A stretch of 8,003 nt of DNA from Chloroflexota bacterium (GTDB taxonomy: Bacteria; Chloroflexota; Ktedonobacteria; Ktedonobacterales; Ktedonobacteraceae): the NCBI GenBank assembly GCA_027316975.1, contig DAHVFL010000205.1, forward strand, positions 1-8,003. Reading direction: 5' to 3'. The notes under the pieces are model-generated. The model was not told where the DNA came from. It worked only from the letters and a program-made list of their open reading frames with translations, and did not search any database. Numbering within the stretch: position 1 is the first letter of the stretch; each line of letters opens with the position of its first letter. Positions 1-4,905 of the stretch are shown here, piece after piece. A program made the translations under genes and the position numbers.

Positions 1-1
1 C

Positions 2-709
2 GCCCATGCTGTAACCGTTGGTAGTAATGGAAACATATCAGCCCTGGACATTAACGGGATATTCTCAAGTGCGTTGTATGTCAAAAATCTTGCGCCATTT
101 ACCAACGGTCAGGATGCGCGAGACTTCTACAGAGTGACACAGACAGACCGAGACACCGCAACCGCAGCTCTGCAGGCCAAAGTGGCTGCCAGTATGACCG
201 CTGCATTACAAGGGCAACTCATGCCAGGGCAAGGACTGCAAAGCATGCCCTGTACTCCAACTGTTACCGCAAATCATGGTGTCGGGGATGAGGCAGAAAC
301 ATTAGAAGTGACTGTTTCCCAAACCTGTACGGCTATTGCCTACAATACCCAGAAATTTACTACCCGGGCAACCCACCTACTTACTACCCAGGCAATGAAC
401 AAATTAGGTCAGGGGTATACCGTCTCTGGAAACGTACAAGTAACCGTGACGAAGGCAACCATCACCGCCAATAAAACCGTCGTCCTCTTATGGTTCACGA
501 CGCAAGGTACTTACGTGTATCAGCTTACCTCAAAGGCGCAGCAGCGCATCGAAACCCTCATCGCAGGCCAACCCCGCCGTGCAGCTTTGCGCTTGCTGTT
601 GCAACAGACAGGCATTCAGACGGCCAGCATCAACGGCATTGCCGAGAACCAACCCTTGCCCAATGACCAGACCCATCTGCATCTACTCATCGTGTTGCCG
701 CTGGTTTGA
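2..709 (+). CDS. baseplate J/gp47-like protein, C-terminal part (5' end outside window)
   Basis: The frame is open from the left edge of the window, so only the last 235 residues are present; TTG/ATG codons inside are not needed as starts. The visible part opens with a 'GSNGNISALDING' segment followed by 'VKNLAPFTNGQDAR', a pattern I associate with Chloroflexota proteins annotated as baseplate J/gp47 family, where a beta-rich stretch precedes a Gly-Gln-Asp motif. A probable helix follows ('TDRDTATAALQAKVAASMTAAL') and then alternating beta strands. The C-terminus 'LPNDQTHLHLLIVLPLV' looks like a natural end, so the gene is probably not broken by the transposon that follows 17 nt later. No transmembrane segment is visible. 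The family call is from memory of related proteins; it could instead be a surface or tail-fibre-like beta protein. A role in a contractile injection or phage-like particle is inference only. Confidence 0.55.
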   Translation, partial: AHAVTVGSNGNISALDINGIFSSALYVKNLAPFTNGQDARDFYRVTQTDRDTATAALQAKVAASMTAALQGQLMPGQGLQSMPCTPTVTANHGVGDEAETLEVTVSQTCTAIAYNTQKFTTRATHLLTTQAMNKLGQGYTVSGNVQVTVTKATITANKTVVLLWFTTQGTYVYQLTSKAQQRIETLIAGQPRRAALRLLLQQTGIQTASINGIAENQPLPNDQTHLHLLIVLPLV

Positions 710-715
710 GCGAGA

Positions 716-721
716 AGAGGG
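716..721 (+). promoter_or_regulatory. ribosome binding site of tnpB
   Basis: AGAGGG lies 5 nt before the ATG at 727. This favours ATG 727 over the in-frame TTG at 706, which overlaps the stop of the preceding gene and has no such site. Confidence 0.55.
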
Positions 722-726
722 AACCT

Positions 727-2064
727 ATGCAGCAGATTATCACCGCCAAACTGAAACTGCTGACCACGCCTGAGCAACACCAGATGCTCAGGCAGACCCA
801 GTTGGCCTACCGTGATGCGCTCAACTTCGTCAGCCGCTACGCCTTTGAACATGGCAAGCTGTCCAGTGACACCCGCCTGCGAAAAGAGACCTATTATGAG
901 CTACGCGCCCGGTACAAGCTTCCCGCGCAGATGGCCTGTAATGTTCCCCGGCAAGTCGCCGCCACGTACAAGGGACTCTGGACCAAAGTCAAGCAGAACG
1001 TGGCACACCGCAAGGCTGGACACACGAAAAAGCGGTACAAGGGACTGGACGGGCCGCCCAAATATGTCTCTCCTACGCTGACGTACAATTACGGCTATGA
1101 TTATACGTTCAAGACGGAACAGCAGGTGAGCGTCTCGACCTTACAAGGTCGGATTACCTTACTCTACCAGGGCTATGACCCGCATATCGCCCTCATCCAG
1201 CACGGTGCAAGGATTGGCGCGGCTAAGCTCTGGTACGACAAGCCCCGCAAGCAGTACTACTTGTTGGTCTCGCTGGAACTAGAGCTTCCTGACCCGACAC
1301 CTGACACCCTGCCCGATGTGGTCGGCGTGGATGTGGGAATGCGCTATCTAGCAGTGACCGCAACCATGACCAATGACAGTTCCTTTTACTCTGGGAAACG
1401 AGTGCGGGCAAAGGCCGACCACTACGCCCGACTTCGGAAACGCTTGCAGAAAAAAGGCACTCGTTCCGCCACCCGGCGTATGATCGCCATGAGCGGGCGA
1501 GAGAGACGGTTGAAACTGCAAACCAATCACACCATCGCGAAATCCATTGTGAACGCGCACCCCCATACTTTGATCGGCATAGAGGACTTGACAGGCATTC
1601 GAGAACGGGCAAAGAGGCGCACCCGCCGACGCAAGAAGCACGGCAAAGGCGCCGTACCCGTGTCCCCCAAAGCGCGTCGAGCGAACCACCACGCTTCCAA
1701 GTGGGCATTTGCTGAACTGCACAACATGCTTGCTTACAAAGCTATCCTGTCCGGTTCCCTCACCATCAAGGTAGATGCCCACTATACCAGTAAAGCATGT
1801 CCCCTCTGTGGCTACACGAGTGACAAGAACAGACCAAACAAAGGCTTGCTCTTTGTCTGCCAGAACCCGCACTGTGGCTACGCCTTACATGCTGATCTGG
1901 TCGGTGCGCGCAATATCGCGATGCGAACGCTTCTTGCCCGGCAAGACTGGATAAGAACGGGCGTTTTGTCAGTACGCCCTGATGTATCGAGCGATGAAGC
2001 CAAAGCGGCACGCTTTGCGAGGTATGCCGAATTGCGGTGGAGTTCTGATACAAGCCCCTCCTGA
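727..2064 (+). CDS. tnpB: RNA-guided DNA nuclease TnpB, IS200/IS605 superfamily
   Basis: This 445-residue protein has the full TnpB layout. The N-terminal wedge/REC-like part comes first (about 1-190; 'KLKLLTTPEQHQML' then 'AYRDALNFVSRYAF'). The split RuvC domain follows, with all three acidic residues: D202 in 'GVDVGMRYLAV', E286 in 'IGIEDLTGI' and D390 in 'ALHADLVGARNIA'. A four-cysteine zinc finger inserted before the last motif has ligands C358, C361, C378 and C383. An Arg/Lys-rich stretch (residues 292-318) lies after the second motif. TnpB proteins bind an omega RNA made from their own 3' end and cut DNA next to a target-adjacent motif, which helps keep the transposon in place. No catalytic residue is missing, so it is probably active as a nuclease rather than a repurposed repressor. 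The start at ATG 727 is supported by AGAGGG upstream. The stop codon lies in the loop of the right-end hairpin. No tnpA accompanies it. Confidence 0.93.
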   Translation: MQQIITAKLKLLTTPEQHQMLRQTQLAYRDALNFVSRYAFEHGKLSSDTRLRKETYYELRARYKLPAQMACNVPRQVAATYKGLWTKVKQNVAHRKAGHTKKRYKGLDGPPKYVSPTLTYNYGYDYTFKTEQQVSVSTLQGRITLLYQGYDPHIALIQHGARIGAAKLWYDKPRKQYYLLVSLELELPDPTPDTLPDVVGVDVGMRYLAVTATMTNDSSFYSGKRVRAKADHYARLRKRLQKKGTRSATRRMIAMSGRERRLKLQTNHTIAKSIVNAHPHTLIGIEDLTGIRERAKRRTRRRKKHGKGAVPVSPKARRANHHASKWAFAELHNMLAYKAILSGSLTIKVDAHYTSKACPLCGYTSDKNRPNKGLLFVCQNPHCGYALHADLVGARNIAMRTLLARQDWIRTGVLSVRPDVSSDEAKAARFARYAELRWSSDTSPS

Positions 2065-2084
2065 AAAGGATGGGAGTAACTGAC
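1933..2084 (+). ncRNA. probable TnpB omega RNA (reRNA) scaffold overlapping the 3' end of tnpB
   Basis: TnpB guide RNAs are known to come from the 3' end of tnpB through the right end, with the guide being the flanking DNA. Here this stretch holds a dense series of perfect hairpins: CTTGC/GCAAG (1933-1937 with 1941-1945), GGGCGT/ACGCCC (1959-1964 with 1974-1979), CAAAGCG/CGCTTTG (2001-2007 with 2011-2017) and the right-end hairpin 2055-2074. CGGCA 2006-2010 can alternatively pair with TGCCG 2025-2029, so a switch or pseudoknot is possible. The guide would begin right after the right end, at about 2085 (AGGGTACTTTTGGTCAGG). The 5' limit is a guess from the first hairpin, and the 3' limit depends on the right-end call. 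Confidence 0.5.
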
Positions 2085-2128
2085 AGGGTACTTTTGGTCA
2101 GGTTCTCTATGCTTATGCCATGAAACGT

Positions 2129-2136
2129 GCGATAAT
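2129..2136. repeat. target-site duplication, left copy (GCGATAAT)
   Basis: This GCGATAAT abuts the left inverted end of the MITE-like element. An identical copy abuts its right end at 2245-2252. Confidence 0.75.
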
Positions 2137-2244
2137 AGCTCTACGTCCTTTGGTGAAACTCGATGAAATGCGCTGGCTCTTGTTGGAGCAAAGAAATTCT
2201 GGTGTTTTGGTTTTTCGATCAATCACTGTAAAGGACATAGAGCT
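2137..2244. mobile_element. MITE-like 108-bp non-autonomous element with inverted ends
   Basis: The ends are AGCTCTACGTCCTTT (2137-2151) and AAAGGACATAGAGCT (2230-2244), complementary at 14 of 15 positions. Weaker similarity continues inward (GTGAAACTCGATGAAA against the complement GTGATTGATCGAAA). The element is flanked exactly by the 8-bp direct repeat GCGATAAT, as expected for DDE-type transposition with an 8-bp staggered cut. It is too short to code for a transposase and must be mobilised in trans. I cannot assign the parent IS family: 8-bp duplications occur in several. It contains no IscB or TnpB guide sequence, so it landed between the two guide segments without damaging either. Confidence 0.75.
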
Positions 2245-2252
2245 GCGATAAT
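2245..2252. repeat. target-site duplication, right copy (GCGATAAT)
   Basis: Perfect copy of 2129-2136, adjoining the right inverted end. The contained GATAAT matches a -10 box at 5 of 6 positions, but I see no matching -35 box, so a promoter here is not called. Confidence 0.75.
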
Positions 2253-2278
2253 GGTGAAAATCTGTCTCATTGTAAAAC

Positions 2279-2284
2279 TTGTAT
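2279..2284 (+). promoter_or_regulatory. orphaned -35 box (TTGTAT) of the promoter interrupted by the IscB element
   Basis: TTGTAT has no good -10 box at its usual distance today, because 17 nt downstream lies the omega RNA scaffold. If 2298-3955 is removed, the spacer becomes exactly 17 nt (GCAGCAATAGCACATGA) and the next six bases are TATACT, a good -10. The call rests on the inferred element boundaries. Confidence 0.35.
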
Positions 2285-2582
2285 GCAGCAATAGCACGTC
2301 AGGAACCCCCCGCCTAAATGCAGGGGCTTGTAGTGGAGCGAATGCCTGCTGCAGGCCTGGACCTGACCAGACTCAGCCAGAGGTGCTTGCACCCATCGGG
2401 CTACGTTAGAAACGAATATATAGGTACCATAGGGTGCGAGGCCAGCCCGATGCTCTACGGTATGCAGTTAAACAGGTCTAGAGGGTTAAGCCAGTGCTGC
2501 GTACACCAAACCGTTTCTAACATTGTCGAGGCCAACTGTACCCGTGAAAACGGAGGCTCGTGAGGGCAAAAGGGATCAATCT
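2282..2582 (+). ncRNA. IscB omega RNA (HEARO RNA) with 5' guide
   Basis: IscB proteins use an omega RNA encoded directly upstream, with the guide at its 5' end. The region shows extensive perfect pairing. Outer stem GTCAGG 2298-2303 pairs with CCTGAC 2362-2367 and encloses a hairpin 2304-2329 (CCCC/GGGG plus GC/GC, loop CTAAAT) and CCTG/CAGG 2345-2355. GGTGC TT GCACC lies at 2382-2393. A 9-bp stem CATCGGGCT/AGCCCGATG joins 2394-2402 with 2444-2452. Inside its loop GTTAGAAACG (2405-2414) pairs perfectly with CGTTTCTAAC (2512-2521), making a long-range pseudoknot. Stem 2527-2533/2555-2560 carries a CCGT-GAAA-ACGG tetraloop hairpin (2542-2553). The predicted guide is about TATGCAGCAATAGCAC (2282-2297), that is, host flank. 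The 3' end probably runs into the iscB ribosome binding site; exact ends are unmapped. Confidence 0.85.
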
Positions 2583-3955
2583 GTGAGCAAGGTTTTTGTT
2601 TTAGATGCCAACAAACAAAAATTGAATCCAGTCCACCCTGGTAGAGCCAGGATATTACTCAGCGCTGGGAAAGCAGCCGTGTACAGGCGCTACCCGCTCA
2701 CGATTATATTGAAGTGTGCTGTGGAGTCACCGCAAGTACAGCCCCTGCGCATCAAGCTTGATCCCGGCAGCAAAACCACGGGCATCGCCATTGTCAACGA
2801 TGTGAGCGGGGAAGTAGCGTTCGCCGCTGAATTGGCCCATCGCGGGCAAACTATCAAAAAGAGCCTGGACGACAAACGTGCCATCCGCCGCAGCCGCAGG
2901 CAACGCCATACTCGCTACAGAAAGCCGCGCTTTGACAACCGACGCAACAAAGACAATGGGTGGGTACCCCCATCTTTAGAGAGTCGAGTGTGCAACGTGG
3001 TCACCTGGGTCAAGCGTCTCATGCGGGTATGCTCCATCAATGCTATCAGCCAGGAGTTGGTGAGGTTCGACATGCAGGCGATGGAGAATGCAGAGGTATC
3101 AGGTATTGAGTATCAACAAGGCACACTACAAGGCTACGAAGTCCGCGAGTACCTCTTGGAGAAGTGGCACCGCTCTTGTGGCTACTGTGGGACGAAAGAT
3201 GCGCCGCTCCAGGTAGAGCACGTTCGTCCACGCGCCAAGCTTGGCACAAACAGAATAAGCAATCTCGTATTGGCGTGTGAACCTTGCAACATCAAGAAGG
3301 GCACTCAGGACATACGAGTGTTCCTGGCAGACAAGCCCGATGTGCTGAAATACATCCTCGCGCGAGTCAAAGCGCCCCTCTCGGACGCTGCAGCAGTCAA
3401 TACGACGCGCCGGGCATTGTTTGAGCGCTTAAAAGCGTTGGGTGTGCCCGTGGAGTGCGGAACAGGCGGAAGAACCAAGTTCAACCGCGTAACGCGAGGG
3501 TTTGAGAAGACCCACTGGATAGACGCTGCTTGTGTGGGGGCAAGCACGCCCGCGCATTTGCACGTCAAGGGTATCGCGCCACAGCTCATCACCGCCAACG
3601 GACACGGATCGCGTCAGATGTGTAGGATGGATCGCTACGGGTTCCCTCGCACCGGACCGAAACGGGCCAGGCAGGTCAGGGGCTTCCAAACAGGAGATAT
3701 AGTCAAGGCGGTGGTCGCATCGGGCAAGAAAGTCGGTACATATGTTGGAAGAGTTGCGGTACGCACCACAGGCTCTTTCAATATCACGACTAAACAAGGG
3801 ACAGTACAAGGAATCAGCCATCGCACTTGTGTGTCCGTGCATCGTTGCGATGGCTACAGTTATGGGCAAGAGAGCCCGGCTCTCCAGACCCCACGAAAAG
3901 AACGTCTCTTTCCTCCCATGGATAAATCGCATGGGTTTCCAGGGGAGGGTTTTCT
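2298..3955 (+). mobile_element. IscB-type (IS200/IS605-like) insertion element, tnpA-less
   Basis: The left boundary is set where the omega RNA scaffold begins with its outer stem (GTCAGG 2298-2303). The right boundary is set just before ATGA 3956-3959, because IscB/HEARO elements are known to sit beside ATGA-like target-adjacent motifs. Near the right end is a hairpin, CCCATG 3915-3920 with CATGGG 3930-3935, that could be the subterminal recognition structure for a Y1 transposase supplied in trans. CCTCCC 3912-3917 can alternatively pair with GGGAGG 3943-3948. The element holds one omega RNA and one iscB. Both ends are predicted to within a few bases only. Confidence 0.55.
2571..2574 (+). 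promoter_or_regulatory. ribosome binding site of iscB
   Basis: AGGG, within AAAAGGGA, lies 8 nt before the GTG at 2583. It also lies at the 3' edge of the omega RNA, so folding or protein binding there could couple RNA supply and IscB translation (inference). Confidence 0.45.
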
Positions 3956-3959
3956 ATGA
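2583..3959 (+). CDS. iscB: RNA-guided endonuclease IscB (RuvC plus HNH, Cas9 relative)
   Basis: From GTG 2583 the product is 458 residues, normal for IscB. This start places the PLMP-type N-terminal domain ('SKVFVLDANKQKLNPVHPGRA') at the front and has AGGG 8 nt upstream; the in-frame TTG at 2523 would lie inside the omega RNA. Domains in order: PLMP (about 1-45); RuvC-I with D60 in 'IKLDPGSKTTG'; arginine-rich bridge helix (101-116, 'RRSRRQRHTRYRKPRF'); RuvC-II with E158 in 'ISQELVRFD'; HNH (about 199-240) with C199, C202, H213, N227, C232 and C235; RuvC-III with H311 and D314 in 'THWIDAACVGA'; and a C-terminal region (about 335-458) expected to contact omega RNA and the target-adjacent motif. 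All catalytic residues are present, so both DNA strands should be cut. The last sense codon and the stop (CTA TGA) span the predicted element boundary. The omega RNA lies immediately upstream. No tnpA or Cas gene is present. Confidence 0.95.
   Translation: MSKVFVLDANKQKLNPVHPGRARILLSAGKAAVYRRYPLTIILKCAVESPQVQPLRIKLDPGSKTTGIAIVNDVSGEVAFAAELAHRGQTIKKSLDDKRAIRRSRRQRHTRYRKPRFDNRRNKDNGWVPPSLESRVCNVVTWVKRLMRVCSINAISQELVRFDMQAMENAEVSGIEYQQGTLQGYEVREYLLEKWHRSCGYCGTKDAPLQVEHVRPRAKLGTNRISNLVLACEPCNIKKGTQDIRVFLADKPDVLKYILARVKAPLSDAAAVNTTRRALFERLKALGVPVECGTGGRTKFNRVTRGFEKTHWIDAACVGASTPAHLHVKGIAPQLITANGHGSRQMCRMDRYGFPRTGPKRARQVRGFQTGDIVKAVVASGKKVGTYVGRVAVRTTGSFNITTKQGTVQGISHRTCVSVHRCDGYSYGQESPALQTPRKERLFPPMDKSHGFPGEGFL
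3956..3959 (+). other. predicted IscB target-adjacent motif (ATGA) at the element's right flank
   Basis: ATGA is a published target-adjacent motif of some IscBs, and HEARO elements are reported next to ATGA or GTGA. Here it follows the GGGTTTTCT end of the element. Its TGA is the iscB stop codon and its TG forms an extended -10 with the TATACT that follows. Confidence 0.5.
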
Positions 3960-3965
3960 TATACT
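3957..3965 (+). promoter_or_regulatory. extended -10 promoter (TGATATACT) for the sigma-factor operon
   Basis: TG-A-TATACT matches an extended -10 (TGnTATAAT) at all but one base. A partial -35, TTTCCA at 3936-3941 inside the IscB element, lies 18 nt upstream and could form a hybrid promoter. The original -35 is proposed to be TTGTAT at 2279-2284. Transcription would start near 3971, about 40 nt before the sigma-factor start. Confidence 0.45.
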
Positions 3966-3967
3966 TT

Positions 3968-3994
3968 CTAAGCGTCGAGAATTGCTTAGTTTTT
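3968..3994 (+). terminator. weak possible rho-independent terminator after iscB
   Basis: CTAAGC (3968-3973) pairs with GCTTAG (3984-3989), loop of 10, followed by five T (3990-3994). The stem is only 6 bp, so efficiency is doubtful. Transcripts from the adjacent extended -10 would start inside the left arm and escape it, while read-through from iscB would carry the whole hairpin. Confidence 0.35.
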
Positions 3995-4010
3995 GGGAAA
4001 CGGGTAGCTT

Positions 4011-4781
4011 ATGTCGATGGAGCCGCGTAATCCTTCTCACTTACCTGGAACTCACTACACTGTGGGAGGTCAGACTGGCAGCGTGTCGCCAATAGAATCG
4101 CTCTCAATCAACGACCTTGCTCGTTGTTGTTCTGAGGAAACCAGTAAATTTCTCAAGCAAAGCGCATCCAACGACCGCTATTGCCTGGAGTTATTTCGTC
4201 GCGCCATCACCAGGCGCAGCGAGGATGCCTGGGCCTGTATCTATCAACAATACGCGCCGCTCGTCCTCACCTGGGTCAACCAGCACCAGAGCGCGACCTC
4301 GCTGCTGGGTCAGGACGGCAGCGCGCCCCTGGTCAACGCCGCCTTCGCCAAATTTTCACAGGCCATGACCCCCGCGAAAATGGATAACTTCGATTCGCTG
4401 GCGGCTGTGTTGAAATATCTGAAGATGTGCGTGCATAGCGTGATTGCCGACGAGGTACGCTCGCGACAGGCGCGCCAGTACGAGGAGACCCTGGAACTGA
4501 TCGAACACGAACCCGCCACGGACGACCCCGCTGACGATGTAGTGTCAAGCATCTCCGCGCAGGGATTGTGGCAGGTCATTCAGGAGGAACTCAACGGCGA
4601 GGATGAGCGCATTTTGATTTACCTGGCCTATGTGCAGGGCATGAAACCCGGCGAGATCAGTAGCCAGCATAACAGACTTTTCCCAACGGTGGAAGATGTC
4701 TATCGTATTAAACGCAATGTTTTGGAGAGGCTGCGACGCAATCGCCGCCTGCAACTTTTGTTCAAACACCAGTATCTGTAG
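4011..4781 (+). CDS. RNA polymerase sigma factor, ECF-like (sigma-70 family)
   Basis: The 256-residue product has an N-terminal extension (about 1-55). A sigma region 2 follows (about 58-156, 'AWACIYQQYAPLVLTWV' through 'LAAVLKYLKMCVHSVIADEVRSRQAR', the second part matching the -10 recognition helix and its basic end). After an acidic linker (161-178), region 4 (about 182-247, 'LNGEDERILIYLAYVQG' then 'EDVYRIKRNVLERLRRNRRLQ') would be the helix-turn-helix contacting the -35 box. There is no region 1.1 or 3, as usual for ECF factors. It would direct RNA polymerase to a small regulon held back by the zinc-finger protein encoded 124 nt downstream. The start is ATG 4011; ATG 4017 is an alternative, as GGGTAG (4002-4007) is better spaced for it (9 nt rather than 3). 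Its promoter region appears to be the landing site of the IscB element. The ECF subgroup and the signal are unknown. Confidence 0.8.
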   Translation: MSMEPRNPSHLPGTHYTVGGQTGSVSPIESLSINDLARCCSEETSKFLKQSASNDRYCLELFRRAITRRSEDAWACIYQQYAPLVLTWVNQHQSATSLLGQDGSAPLVNAAFAKFSQAMTPAKMDNFDSLAAVLKYLKMCVHSVIADEVRSRQARQYEETLELIEHEPATDDPADDVVSSISAQGLWQVIQEELNGEDERILIYLAYVQGMKPGEISSQHNRLFPTVEDVYRIKRNVLERLRRNRRLQLLFKHQYL

Positions 4782-4893
4782 GAAGCAGAAAGTCCTATGC
4801 GCGACCCTTTCCAGAGTAGCACAGATACCAAAAAAGCGTGGATGTTCGTTTATTCAGGTGAAAAGAACAAATTCTATTCAAATCCATTGCTTA

Positions 4894-4898
4894 AAGGA
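4894..4898 (+). promoter_or_regulatory. ribosome binding site of the anti-sigma gene
   Basis: AAGGA lies 7 nt before ATG 4906 and decides this start. The frame is open further upstream, back into the sigma gene, but has no comparable site there. Confidence 0.6.
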
Positions 4899-4905
4899 AA
4901 AGCTC

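Larger units (their letters stand above)
710..2084 (+). mobile_element. IS200/IS605-superfamily element of the tnpB-only (IS1341-like) type
   Basis: The element carries tnpB and no tnpA, so any movement would need a Y1 transposase in trans. The right end is placed at about 2084: an imperfect hairpin (CCCCTCC 2055-2061 with GGATGGG 2068-2074, one C-T mismatch, loop TGAAAA) is followed by GGAGTAACTGAC, which resembles the end of many elements of this group as I remember them. The left end cannot be defined. Only 17 nt separate the stop of the upstream gene from the tnpB start and no subterminal hairpin is seen there, so the left boundary given is simply the first base after the upstream gene. 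The left end may be very short or lost. Confidence 0.5.
2085..2297. other. non-coding spacer between the tnpB right end and the IscB omega RNA
   Basis: I see no gene here. A minus-strand open frame crosses it, but it runs on antisense into tnpB and resembles no family I know. The spacer holds the predicted TnpB guide at its left end, a 108-bp MITE-like element with 8-bp duplications in the middle, and the predicted IscB guide at its right end. Without the MITE and one duplication copy, the ancestral spacer would be 97 nt. Confidence 0.7.

Noticed and set aside
1223..1872. Long minus-strand open frames opposite tnpB
   Set aside because: They lie wholly antisense to an intact, clearly recognisable TnpB, are Arg/Ser/Cys-rich, resemble no family and lack ribosome binding sites.
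727..2064. TnpB as a nuclease-dead TldR-type regulator
   Set aside because: All three RuvC acidic residues and the zinc finger cysteines are present, so loss of nuclease activity is not supported.
1878..2222. Minus-strand open frame crossing the tnpB 3' end and the MITE
   Set aside because: It spans three unrelated sequence units (tnpB, host flank, MITE), so a conserved protein is very unlikely.
2523..2582. 20-residue N-terminal extension of IscB from TTG 2523
   Set aside because: This stretch forms the terminal omega RNA hairpin and does not resemble the IscB N-terminus. GTG 2583 has AGGG at good spacing and begins right at the PLMP domain.
2282..2582. CRISPR array or tracrRNA associated with the Cas9-like protein
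   Set aside because: No regularly spaced direct repeats exist; the RNA structure fits the IscB omega RNA and the protein lacks a Cas9 REC lobe.
4696..4905. Upstream extension of the anti-sigma frame into the sigma gene
   Set aside because: The 70 extra residues overlap the sigma-factor coding sequence in another frame and resemble nothing. ATG 4906 has AAGGA 7 nt upstream.
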